Below, piece by piece: positions 1 to 6,007 of a stretch of DNA of 9,069 nucleotides; the stretch's first letter is position 1; every line of letters starts with the position of its first letter. Source of the DNA: CAINVV01 sp037440345 (GTDB lineage: Bacteria; Bacteroidota; Bacteroidia; Bacteroidales; Prolixibacteraceae); assembly GCA_037440345.1 (NCBI GenBank), contig JBBIUJ010000161.1:1-9069 (forward strand). Direction: 5' to 3'. The translations under genes and the position numbers were made by a program. The notes below the pieces were generated by a model that saw only the letters and a list, made by a program, of their open reading frames with translations, did not search any database and was not told where the DNA came from.

Positions 1-275
1 ACGACTTCCGTGCCGGCCAGGTCGTGGTTGCGGCCATGACAATGGCACCTGTGACCGCCCCTGAACCCTCCAAACAGGATCTTCGCGAGGACCAGGATTC
101 CCAGGGCCTGCCAGAAGGTAATGGCGCTTATTCCAAATACTGCCGGTAGGATATTGTTCCAAAGCAGCATCACAACACTACCGAAAACAAACACTCCGGC
201 CACAATGGCGATAGGGATGATAAAGGCCCATTTTATCCAGGAGCCTCTTCTTCTTTCATGTCCGTAAAATCTCAT
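1..275 (-). CDS. Small membrane protein downstream of ECF sigma factor (3' end cut by window edge)
   Basis: I translated this frame by hand from an ATG at 275-273; it stays open to the window edge, giving 91 visible residues. The N-terminus is short and basic (MRFYGHERRRGSW). It is followed by a hydrophobic segment at about residues 14-38, a WNN turn, and a second hydrophobic segment at about residues 44-66 containing WQALGILVLAKILFGGF. The visible end is rich in Gly, His and Cys (GGHRCHCHGRNHD), so it could bind metal. From memory, proteins with the WQALG...LxKILFGGF signature are common in Bacteroidota directly after ECF sigma factor genes; I know of no assigned function. The gene follows the sigma factor stop by 19 nt, so co-transcription is likely. 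A role in envelope stress or as a partner of the sigma factor is inference only. An overlapping ATG at 259 is in another frame and lacks this pattern. Confidence 0.8.
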   Translation of the reverse strand, partial: MRFYGHERRRGSWIKWAFIIPIAIVAGVFVFGSVVMLLWNNILPAVFGISAITFWQALGILVLAKILFGGFRGGHRCHCHGRNHDLAGTEV

Positions 276-294
276 AACTTATATTTTTTAAAGG

Positions 295-858
295 TTAATA
301 CTCGTTGTAAATACTTTGAAGCCGTTGGCGCAGGTGCACGACTGCGTAACGTTTTCGTGAGATGATCGTTTTAATGCTTTCCCCGGTTTTGTCGGCGATC
401 TCCTGAAGTGTCTGATCTTCCAACTCGTTCCACACAAATACATTCCGTTGTTTTTCAGGCAGTTCGCTCAATGCGGCGAAGAGGGCATCCCTTACAAACT
501 CCTTTTCGAGCTCAGATACAGGATCTGTGTAGTCCAGAAGCAGGGCTTCAGGATAGACCATTTCGCCCTCTTCATCTTCGTACGCAAAATCTGCCAGTGC
601 TTGCGGCGTTCTTTTGCGGTTTTTGTCCACAATCCGGTTTTTGCTGACGCGATAAAGCCACGAACTGAGCTGAACAATGGGTTCTGTTTCGATGATGGAG
701 CTAAGCTGGTACCAGACATCCTGCAGGATATCTTCGGCGTCCTGGTCGTTTTTAACGCGGCTGCGTATAAAACGGAGCAAACGCTTCCCATATTCCTGCA
801 CTGCATTTTGAATACTCTGCTGTCGCTGCGCCATCGGTAAAGCAATTAATTCGTCCAT
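295..858 (-). CDS. ECF-type RNA polymerase sigma factor (sigma-70 family)
   Basis: This 187-residue protein has the two-domain architecture of extracytoplasmic-function sigma factors, which direct RNA polymerase to a small stress regulon. Region 2 spans about residues 22-83 and includes the core-binding and -10-recognition helices (RSRVKNDQDAEDILQDVW, then SSWLYRVSKNRIVDKNRK). An acidic linker follows (YEDEEGEMVYPE). Region 4 spans about residues 124-177, with LSELPEKQRNVFVWNELE and the helix-turn-helix TLQEIADKTGESIKTIISRKR. The length is normal for the family and the ATG at 858 is the natural start. No anti-sigma gene with a recognisable zinc-binding domain is visible; the next gene downstream encodes a small membrane protein instead. 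The leader 859-902 has no convincing TAnnTTTG promoter, so the promoter is unresolved and read-through past the hairpin at 903-959 is possible. Confidence 0.95.
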   Translation of the reverse strand: MDELIALPMAQRQQSIQNAVQEYGKRLLRFIRSRVKNDQDAEDILQDVWYQLSSIIETEPIVQLSSWLYRVSKNRIVDKNRKRTPQALADFAYEDEEGEMVYPEALLLDYTDPVSELEKEFVRDALFAALSELPEKQRNVFVWNELEDQTLQEIADKTGESIKTIISRKRYAVVHLRQRLQSIYNEY

Positions 859-902
859 ATTGAGGTAGACGAATGAAGGTGGAAATTACTTTAAAAAGGG
901 GA

Positions 903-959
903 TTTTTTTAATAAACTGACGGGGTGACTCTGAGTCACCCCGTCAGTTTATTAAAAAAA
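903..959. terminator. Perfect 28-bp inverted repeat; probable terminator of the response-regulator operon
   Basis: The arms at 903-930 and 932-959 are exact reverse complements over 28 bp around a single central T at 931. The inner 15 bp are G/C-rich (CTGACGGGGTGACTC), flanked by A/T runs that also pair (TTTTTTTAATAAA). It lies between the stop of the response regulator (1039) and the start of the sigma factor (858), both on the minus strand, so it most likely ends the two-component transcript. The symmetry puts TTTATT after the GC stem on either strand, so it could act in both directions. A role as attenuator or as protein-binding palindrome cannot be excluded. Confidence 0.7.
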
Positions 960-1038
960 CATATTTACAATGTATGCAATTTGTTAATAATAAGGATAAT
1001 AGGAGATAAATATCGTCAATATGCGCATTATCGCAAAA

Positions 1039-1731
1039 TCAATTATTGTAGGTCATGATAAACCCGCTACCGTGGATGTTGCGGATCTCGACGGATGGAT
1101 CATCCTTGAAAAACTTCCTCAATTTGGTGATAAAGACATCCATGCTGCGGGTGGTGAAATAGCCATCGTCGCCCCAGATTCTCTTGAGGGCCACTTCGCG
1201 TGGCAGTAGCTCGTCGCGGTGTTCACAGAGTAACAGCAGCAGCGCCGCCTCCTTCGGACTGAGCAGTTGTTTGTTTTCGCCCAGTTTGATTTCGCGCAGC
1301 TTCGAATCAAAAAGATATTTGCCGATGGTGTAGAGATGGTTGCTGTTTCCCTGTTCGCCCTCAGCCCGTTTTAGCAACACTGCAATCTTGTATATCAGCA
1401 CATCCGCATCGAAAGGTTTGACAATGTAATCATCAGCCCCAAGTTTATATCCCTCCAAAACATCCTCCTTTAAAGATTTGGCTGTCAAGTAGATAATTGG
1501 GATTCGCGCATCCATCGAGCGGATCTCCCTGCCGATGGTGAACCCGTCGACATTGGGAAGCATCACATCGAGCAAACAAAGATCATAACTGCCTTCGCGG
1601 AAGGAATTTACCGCATGTTTTCCATCCGAAAGCCAGGTGATGGTGAAGTTACAAATCTCGAGATAAGATTTTAGAACAGCCCCAAAACTCAGGTCATCCT
1701 CTACAAAAAATATAGATTTGGGATGGCTCAT
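1039..1731 (-). CDS. OmpR/PhoB-family response regulator (RprY-like)
   Basis: This is a 230-residue two-domain regulator. The receiver domain (about residues 5-122) has the full active site: acidic pair D12/D13, phospho-acceptor D55 in LCLLDVMLPNVDG, T83 in YLTAK, and K105 in DDYIVKPF. The C-terminal domain (about residues 133-228) is a winged helix of the OmpR type; TTRSMDVFITKLRKFF (about 193-208) fits the recognition helix and NIHGSGFIM the wing. The wording of the receiver (TAKSLKEDVLEGYKLGADDYI) resembles the Bacteroides RprY group as I recall it; orthology is not tested here. The start codon overlaps the kinase stop by 4 nt (ATGA), so the two are translationally coupled and almost certainly a cognate pair. 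Candidate binding sites are the phased TTAAC repeats at 3424-3462. Confidence 0.95.
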   Translation of the reverse strand: MSHPKSIFFVEDDLSFGAVLKSYLEICNFTITWLSDGKHAVNSFREGSYDLCLLDVMLPNVDGFTIGREIRSMDARIPIIYLTAKSLKEDVLEGYKLGADDYIVKPFDADVLIYKIAVLLKRAEGEQGNSNHLYTIGKYLFDSKLREIKLGENKQLLSPKEAALLLLLCEHRDELLPREVALKRIWGDDGYFTTRSMDVFITKLRKFFKDDPSVEIRNIHGSGFIMTYNN

Positions 1732-3326
1732 CGGCGGTTGTTTAGAAATGGAATAAACACCACAAAACGACTCCCTTTACCGGGCTCACTATGAACCTTT
1801 ATGGTCCCATTGTTGGCATCCAGAATGGCTTTAATGTAGCTAAGTCCCAGTCCGAATCCTTTGATTGTATGAATGTTGCCGGAAGTAAGACGGTAAAATT
1901 TATCAAATATCCTGGTCTGCACTGCCTTGGTCATCCCCATTCCCTTGTCTTCGACAGAGAGCAGTATGCCGTCGGATGAGTTGGTGGTAGATACGGTGAT
2001 CAGCGGCGCCTCTGGCGAATATTTGTTGGCATTGTCGAGCAAATTGCATACCAGGTTGGTGAAATGGACAGGGTCAGTGGTTACAACCGGATTAACTGCC
2101 TCCAGCCGTGTCTCAATCCTTCCTCCGCGTTGCTCAACCTGCAAAATAATACCATCGATGGCGGCTTCGATCAAAGGATGGATGTTCGTAGCCTGGAAGT
2201 TGAACTCAAACTCTTTCCGGTCGAGCCGGGCAATCTGCAGGATGCGTTCTACCTGCTCATTCATGCGTTGGTTCTCCTTCTTGATCATCCCTGCAAAGAA
2301 GCGGACCTTCTCCTCCTCACTGATCACCTTCTGGTTCGCAATCGAATCGGCCGCTATCGAGATGGTTGCGATGGGGGTCTTGAACTCATGGGTCATGTTG
2401 TTGATGAAATCTGATTTCATCTCCGAGATTCTTTTTTGTTTGAGAATCAGATAGATGCTGAGTAGGAAGGTGAGGAAAATAATAAGGGTAAAGGAGACAG
2501 AGAGTCCCAAAAGAAAGGTAGTTTTTTGTCCGATGAAGAGATCCCTACCGGGGAAATGGACGGCAAAATCAAGCTTCTTTCTAAAAATATCGTCCGGGAA
2601 GAGATTAACCAAATACCATCGCTTCCTGGCATTTGCAGCTGAAGTTTGTTCCGGAATGGAGTCACCTCCTACCACGGATATTTCGAAATCAATGGGAATG
2701 GCCCGGTCATTAAGCTCCTCCCGAAGCAATTTTTTCAACTGGACCTCGTCGATATGACGGCCTGTCTCCCAGCCACTGTACTCTATTCTGATTTGGTTGG
2801 TTAGTTGTTTGAGCTGTTTGATTTTACGTCCGATGTCCGGATCAATAGACGGGATCTCAACTTTAAAGGCAGAATCTCCAAGTACACCAAATTTATTTTC
2901 TGCAATTATCCTTTCCCTTCTCGAAGACTTTCCGTTTTGACTTCCAGCAACCACAACGTAACTCATCTGATTCGCATGTTTCGACTTCCTTGTCATCACG
3001 CTGATCATACGGTTCAGGCTATCCCTTTTAACGACTACATCAAGGTTTTCAAACTCTTGTGGCGGAGGAGGTGGTGGTGGCGGTGGAATTGGAATTTGTT
3101 TGTTCCAGTTAATCGTATCACCCTTGGCGAAACCGCGGATGACCTTGAGGTCGTGCCCTGTTTCGAGTCTCCTCACGGCTTTGTTCATGGCTTCATTGAC
3201 CGAACGGTCGAAGAGTTCGTTCCGGATTGCCACCGAATTGTTGAACCAATAGAACTGCACCGCTACGATTCCGAGCAGTGAGATTCCCATAAGGATAGCC
3301 AATCCGATGATGATGCGTCTGTTCAC
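1728..3326 (-). CDS. Sensor histidine kinase (RprX-like) with polyproline-containing periplasmic sensor
   Basis: This is a 532-residue membrane kinase and the partner of the overlapping response regulator. It has a transmembrane anchor at about residues 5-28, a periplasmic domain of about 240 residues (30-268), and a second transmembrane segment at about 269-296. No HAMP domain is evident between that and HisKA. The H-box has phospho-acceptor H313 in NNMTHEFKTPIA. The ATPase domain shows the N-box (NLVCNLLDNANKYS, about 425-437), G1 (D460 KGMG), the F-box (FDKFYR, 474-479) and G2 (GFGLGLS, 490-496), so catalytic function looks intact. The sensor domain carries nine consecutive prolines at 81-89 and matches no sensor fold I can name. 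The start is GTG at 3326: an in-frame TAA lies two codons upstream, and the next Met (residue 13) would cut into the membrane anchor. The signal sensed is unknown. Confidence 0.94.
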   Translation of the reverse strand: MNRRIIIGLAILMGISLLGIVAVQFYWFNNSVAIRNELFDRSVNEAMNKAVRRLETGHDLKVIRGFAKGDTINWNKQIPIPPPPPPPPPQEFENLDVVVKRDSLNRMISVMTRKSKHANQMSYVVVAGSQNGKSSRRERIIAENKFGVLGDSAFKVEIPSIDPDIGRKIKQLKQLTNQIRIEYSGWETGRHIDEVQLKKLLREELNDRAIPIDFEISVVGGDSIPEQTSAANARKRWYLVNLFPDDIFRKKLDFAVHFPGRDLFIGQKTTFLLGLSVSFTLIIFLTFLLSIYLILKQKRISEMKSDFINNMTHEFKTPIATISIAADSIANQKVISEEEKVRFFAGMIKKENQRMNEQVERILQIARLDRKEFEFNFQATNIHPLIEAAIDGIILQVEQRGGRIETRLEAVNPVVTTDPVHFTNLVCNLLDNANKYSPEAPLITVSTTNSSDGILLSVEDKGMGMTKAVQTRIFDKFYRLTSGNIHTIKGFGLGLSYIKAILDANNGTIKVHSEPGKGSRFVVFIPFLNNRR

Positions 3327-3423
3327 TTTTTACATTCTATATACGCTTATCACAATGCCCATATTGAGAGGCGTGTAACAACCGATCATCCAAAATTAGA
3401 TATTAAATTAACCTCATTTTCAA

Positions 3424-3462
3424 CTTTAACTTCACCTTAACACTTTTTAAATCGACCTTAAC
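3424..3462 (+). promoter_or_regulatory. Four helically phased TTAA(C/A) direct repeats; candidate response-regulator operator
   Basis: TTAAC occurs at 3426, 3437 and 3458 and TTAAA at 3447, giving spacings of 11, 10 and 11 bp, about one helical turn each. Two copies extend to the identical heptamer CCTTAAC (3435-3441 and 3456-3462); the first reads CTTTAAC. OmpR/PhoB-family regulators characteristically bind direct repeats with about 11-bp spacing just upstream of the -35 (here -33) element. The array ends 2 bp before a candidate TTTG element at 3465. Assignment to the neighbouring regulator is inference from spacing, position and context. The surrounding sequence is A/T-rich, so chance TTAA words are not negligible. 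A further TTAAC at 3408 is out of phase. Confidence 0.5.
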
Positions 3463-3464
3463 CC

Positions 3465-3492
3465 TTTGCAGGCATAAAAACTACTAACATTG
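3465..3492 (+). promoter_or_regulatory. Candidate Bacteroidota-type promoter for the polyproline protein gene
   Basis: TTTG at 3465-3468 and TAACATTG at 3485-3492 resemble the -33 TTTG and -7 TAnnTTTG elements of Bacteroidota promoters; the -7 element has one mismatch. The 16-bp gap is shorter than the usual 19 or so. Transcription would start near 3498, leaving a leader of about 34 nt before the ATG at 3532, and would rule out the upstream TTG at 3490 as start codon. Confidence 0.35.
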
Positions 3493-3531
3493 AATCGTCA
3501 AAAATTTAATTTTTTACTTAAAAAAGCTAAC

Positions 3532-4197
3532 ATGAAAGTCGTATTTTTTTTAGGATTATTCCTGGCAGCAACACTCCTTTCTTTGGGGCAGACTACCAAA
3601 AGCGCCACAGCCACCAAGAGCGCAACGGCCACTAATGAAGACCAAAAGAAAGAGCAACATGTCAAGGTATTGGTAAATAAAAATGGCAAGGTGACAAAAA
3701 TCGATACCACCTTTAAATTTGCCGATGAAAAAATGATCCAGTTGAAAGTGGATTCCCTCCTCAAGAAACTGGAAGTCGTAAATGGGAAAGACGGTGATCC
3801 CAATATAGTCATTATACGCGGCATGAAACCGGGTAGCGGCAATCGGGAATTCCGCGTTATGTACAACAATTCCGATTCCAACGGGGTCAAGTGCGAGAAG
3901 AAGATTGTCATGATTGGCAAAGGGGGTGGCATCACAACCTTTGACTCCGATGGCGACATGATGGTGCCTCCACCGCCACCTCCACCGATGCCCCCTTTTC
4001 ACGTACGAGGCTTTAAAATTGCCGGAGGTGATCCTTTCGCCATGGATCCTGACAACAAGGATATTGTCTCCTACGACAAGAAGGATATTGGCAAAGGATT
4101 GGAAAAGATCACCATTGTCCGCAAGAAACATACCCCGGCAGCCGATGAAAAGAAAGTTGAGATGAAGGTCGAAGTTACTGACGATCAAAAGAAATAG
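3532..4197 (+). CDS. Exported protein of unknown function with polyproline run
   Basis: This 221-residue protein begins with a signal peptide (MKVVFFLGLFLAATLLSLGQ, cleavage probably after Gln20). No lipobox cysteine is visible, so it is likely periplasmic or outer-surface. Next comes a tandem TKSATA TKSATA (residues 22-33), then a charged region. The middle contains NIVIIRGMKPGSG and FRVMYNN, and a single Cys after the signal peptide. A proline run at 146-155 reads seven P, M, two P. The Lys/Asp/Glu-rich C-terminus ends EVTDDQKK. I recognise no family. The ATG at 3532 is preferred over an in-frame TTG at 3490 because it begins directly with the signal peptide and lies after the candidate promoter. 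The gene is divergent from the kinase, and the operator-like repeats lie in its promoter region, so it is a likely target of the pair and possibly a signalling partner. Confidence 0.85.
   Translation: MKVVFFLGLFLAATLLSLGQTTKSATATKSATATNEDQKKEQHVKVLVNKNGKVTKIDTTFKFADEKMIQLKVDSLLKKLEVVNGKDGDPNIVIIRGMKPGSGNREFRVMYNNSDSNGVKCEKKIVMIGKGGGITTFDSDGDMMVPPPPPPPMPPFHVRGFKIAGGDPFAMDPDNKDIVSYDKKDIGKGLEKITIVRKKHTPAADEKKVEMKVEVTDDQKK
3595..3630 (+). repeat. Two-copy 18-bp tandem repeat encoding TKSATA
   Basis: Units at 3595-3612 and 3613-3630 both encode Thr-Lys-Ser-Ala-Thr-Ala, just after the predicted signal-peptide cleavage site. The three differences between units (AAA/AAG, GCC/GCA, ACA/ACG) are all synonymous, which suggests an older duplication kept at the protein level, probably as a flexible linker. 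Confidence 0.8.
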
Positions 4198-4236
4198 CGT
4201 TCAAACAAACAGGGATCTGGATGAGAGATCAAAATG

Positions 4237-4267
4237 GAAGATGCTTTGACCGGCATCTTCTTTTTTT
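4237..4267 (+). terminator. Rho-independent terminator of the polyproline protein gene
   Basis: GAAGATGC (4237-4244) pairs perfectly with GCATCTTC (4253-4260) across an 8-nt loop, followed at once by seven T (4261-4267). It lies 40 nt after the stop codon at 4197, a classic intrinsic terminator arrangement. It separates this gene from the CAP protein gene, so the two are probably not one operon. Confidence 0.88.
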
Positions 4268-4410
4268 GTTATTATGGAGCGTGCCAGCTAAAGAACCAGA
4301 AATGTCCTTTTGTCAGGAATAACAAGGTTTGAGCTGGTTTTCAGCAAATCAATCTCTTGGGAAAGTAATCCACACCAACGAGGTTCATCACAATGGGTCC
4401 ATAAATAGAT

Positions 4411-4418
4411 TACATTTG
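4411..4418 (+). promoter_or_regulatory. Candidate -7 element (TACATTTG) for the CAP protein gene
   Basis: TACATTTG matches TAnnTTTG exactly. Transcription would start near 4425, about 20 nt before the ATG at 4446. I see no good TTTG -33 element at the expected distance, so support is partial. The rest of the 4268-4410 stretch shows nothing recognisable. Confidence 0.35.
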
Positions 4419-4445
4419 ATGGGCATAGGATATAATTGTATAGAG

Positions 4446-4973
4446 ATGAGAATAATATTTCTAATCCTTGGCATGTTGATCGTTCAACTCGCCTTTGGAC
4501 AATCCGGGAATGGAACAGGAAGCAAAATTAGTGTGAAGGATGCGCAGGAATTTCTCGCGCATCACAACCAGGTAAGGGCAGAAGTTGGCACGCCGGGTTT
4601 GGTCTGGAGTAAAGAGCTATCGGCATATTCCCAGGAGTGGGCCGACCATCTGGCCCAAAATGGGTGCAGGATGGAACATCATCAAAAACCCAGCCTCAGG
4701 GGGGAACCCGTTGGGGAGAACCTGTTTTGGGGAAGTTCATCTGCCTTTTACCATCCGATTGACGCTTCAATTTCATGGTATAGCGAGAAGAAGATTTACA
4801 GATATGGAAAATTTGGAAAAGGGAACTGGCACGAAATAGGGCATTATACCCAAATGATCTGGAAAACTACCCGAGAGGTTGGGGTTGGTGTTTCTGTGTG
4901 CAAGGATGGAGGGATCATTGTGGTGGCCAACTACTATCCGGCAGGGAATTATATTGATCAATTTCCTTATTGA
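4446..4973 (+). CDS. Secreted CAP-domain (SCP/PR-1-like) protein
   Basis: This 175-residue protein has a signal peptide (MRIIFLILGMLIVQLAFGQ, probably cut after Gln19) followed by a single CAP domain filling the rest. The family signatures are present in order: FLAHHNQVRAEVGTPGLVWS (about 36-55), GENLFWGSS (90-98), HEIGHYTQMIWKTTREVGVG (129-148, CAP1) and VVANYYPAGNYIDQFPY (159-175, CAP2). The residues expected to line the central cavity are visible: H78 or H79, E91, E130 and H133. Two cysteines (C74, C152) could form a disulfide after export. CAP proteins act outside the cytoplasm with varied or unknown functions, including lipid or sterol binding; the role here is unknown. The ATG at 4446 starts the signal peptide. 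In-frame upstream starts (ATG 4419, TTG 4329) would add a non-hydrophobic leader and lie at or before the candidate transcription start. Confidence 0.9.
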   Translation: MRIIFLILGMLIVQLAFGQSGNGTGSKISVKDAQEFLAHHNQVRAEVGTPGLVWSKELSAYSQEWADHLAQNGCRMEHHQKPSLRGEPVGENLFWGSSSAFYHPIDASISWYSEKKIYRYGKFGKGNWHEIGHYTQMIWKTTREVGVGVSVCKDGGIIVVANYYPAGNYIDQFPY

Positions 4974-4976
4974 TAA

Positions 4977-5747
4977 TCAGAACTTCTCAAAAATCCCCAA
5001 ACCAAATAGCGCAAAATCATACTTAACAGGATCTGTCCTGTCCATCTTCCGTAGATTGAGATCCAGCTCTGCCAGGGCTTTCGCGTCATTTTGCGTTCTG
5101 GTCAACAACCCAAGTTTGCGGGCGACATTTCCCGAATGAAGGTCGAGCGGACAGGATAGCTGGCTGGGGGAGATGGATTTCCACAGGCCAAAATCGACAC
5201 CGCACCCATCGTTCCGGACCATCCACCGGAGGAACATGTTGATTCTTTTTGCTGCTGAACCATTGGCCGGATCAGACAGATGCTTGGTGCTCCTTTCCGG
5301 GTACGCAAGGGAGAAAAACAGCTCTTTTAACTGATGAATTGCCGGTTGGGTTGAGGTTTCAGAGGCAGATCCGGCAAACACCTTCTCCAAACCACCATGG
5401 AATTGGTAGATGTTTTTCAGCGCTTTGATGAAATAGACCAAATCAATGTGGTTGAAAGTACGGTGAACGAAGCCGTCGAGTCGCTCCAGGTCTTCGGTAC
5501 CATGGTTCATCACAAAATCATAGGGCGAGTTTCCCAACAAATCCATCAGCCTGTGACCGTTCTGAACGATCATCTTTCTATTTCCCCAGGCGATTGTAGC
5601 GGCGAGAAAACCCGAAATCTCGATCTCCTCTTTCCTGTCAAAACGGTGAGGGATGGCGATGGGATCGGATTCGATAAACCCGGGATGGTTGTACTGGGCA
5701 ACCTTCTCATCCAGGAACTCTTTGATATCAGGGATAATCTTTTCCAA
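4977..5747 (-). CDS. DUF2400 / TIGR02757 family protein
   Basis: This 256-residue protein is recognised by the typical Bacteroidota wording of the TIGR02757 (DUF2400) family: FLDEKVAQYN (11-20), DPIAIPHRF (28-36), SGFLAATIAWGNRK (45-58), NMFLRWMVRND (170-180), LDLHSGNVARKLGL (201-214) and DPVKYDFALFGLG (239-251). It is predicted to be cytoplasmic, with no signal peptide or membrane segment. The function is unknown. The LDLHSGNVARKLGL...DPVKYDFALFGLG end reminds me of the C-terminal half of HhH-GPD DNA glycosylases, but this is resemblance only. The start must be TTG at 5747-5745: an in-frame TAG (5756-5754) lies two codons before it and there is no nearby in-frame ATG, while the N-terminus from TTG fits the family length. 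It converges on the CAP protein gene with a gap of only 3 nt, and no separate terminator fits there. Confidence 0.9.
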   Translation of the reverse strand: MEKIIPDIKEFLDEKVAQYNHPGFIESDPIAIPHRFDRKEEIEISGFLAATIAWGNRKMIVQNGHRLMDLLGNSPYDFVMNHGTEDLERLDGFVHRTFNHIDLVYFIKALKNIYQFHGGLEKVFAGSASETSTQPAIHQLKELFFSLAYPERSTKHLSDPANGSAAKRINMFLRWMVRNDGCGVDFGLWKSISPSQLSCPLDLHSGNVARKLGLLTRTQNDAKALAELDLNLRKMDRTDPVKYDFALFGLGIFEKF

Positions 5748-5872
5748 ACCAGACTAAATTAACGGCTAAAGATAAGGCAAAAATGTTGTTACGGAATAGT
5801 CTTCCCTCAACGCAAAGCTAATCACCGTTGGCTAACTGCTATTGTCAATAGGTTGCTGGCTTTTGGCAATTT

Positions 5873-5888
5873 GATGAGTAATCTCATC
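5873..5888. repeat. Short inverted repeat in the DUF2400-cysteine synthase intergenic region
   Basis: GATGAG (5873-5878) and CTCATC (5883-5888) form 6-bp arms around TAAT. It sits in the 260-nt divergent gap (5748-6007), about 120 nt before the cysteine synthase start. It could be an operator or a weak RNA hairpin. I found no convincing paired TTTG/TAnnTTTG promoter and no riboswitch in this gap. TATCTTTA on the minus strand (5774-5767) is a possible -7 element for the DUF2400 gene. Confidence 0.25.
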
Positions 5889-6007
5889 TATTTCACGAAA
5901 AATATTGTGCAATTTTGACGCACTAAACTTTAACATTCTGAAGGAAATCCTGTTTATTGATCATCAGTTGCCATATTCCAAAATCAAACATCGAATCACA
6001 AATCTGA

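Noticed and set aside
448..840. A 130-codon plus-strand open frame opposite the sigma factor
   Set aside because: It is fully antisense to an intact ECF sigma factor, with no domain and no promoter or leader of its own.
2805..3281. A 158-codon plus-strand open frame opposite the kinase sensor domain
   Set aside because: It lies fully inside a well-supported histidine kinase gene, has no family resemblance, and its Trp/Arg run is the reverse reading of the proline codons.
3556..4188. A 210-codon open frame on the minus strand opposite the polyproline protein gene
   Set aside because: It is a mirror of the plus-strand coding frame. It has odd His/Trp-Arg-rich stretches from the reversed proline codons, no recognisable domain, and conflicts with the plus-strand gene that has a signal peptide and its own terminator.
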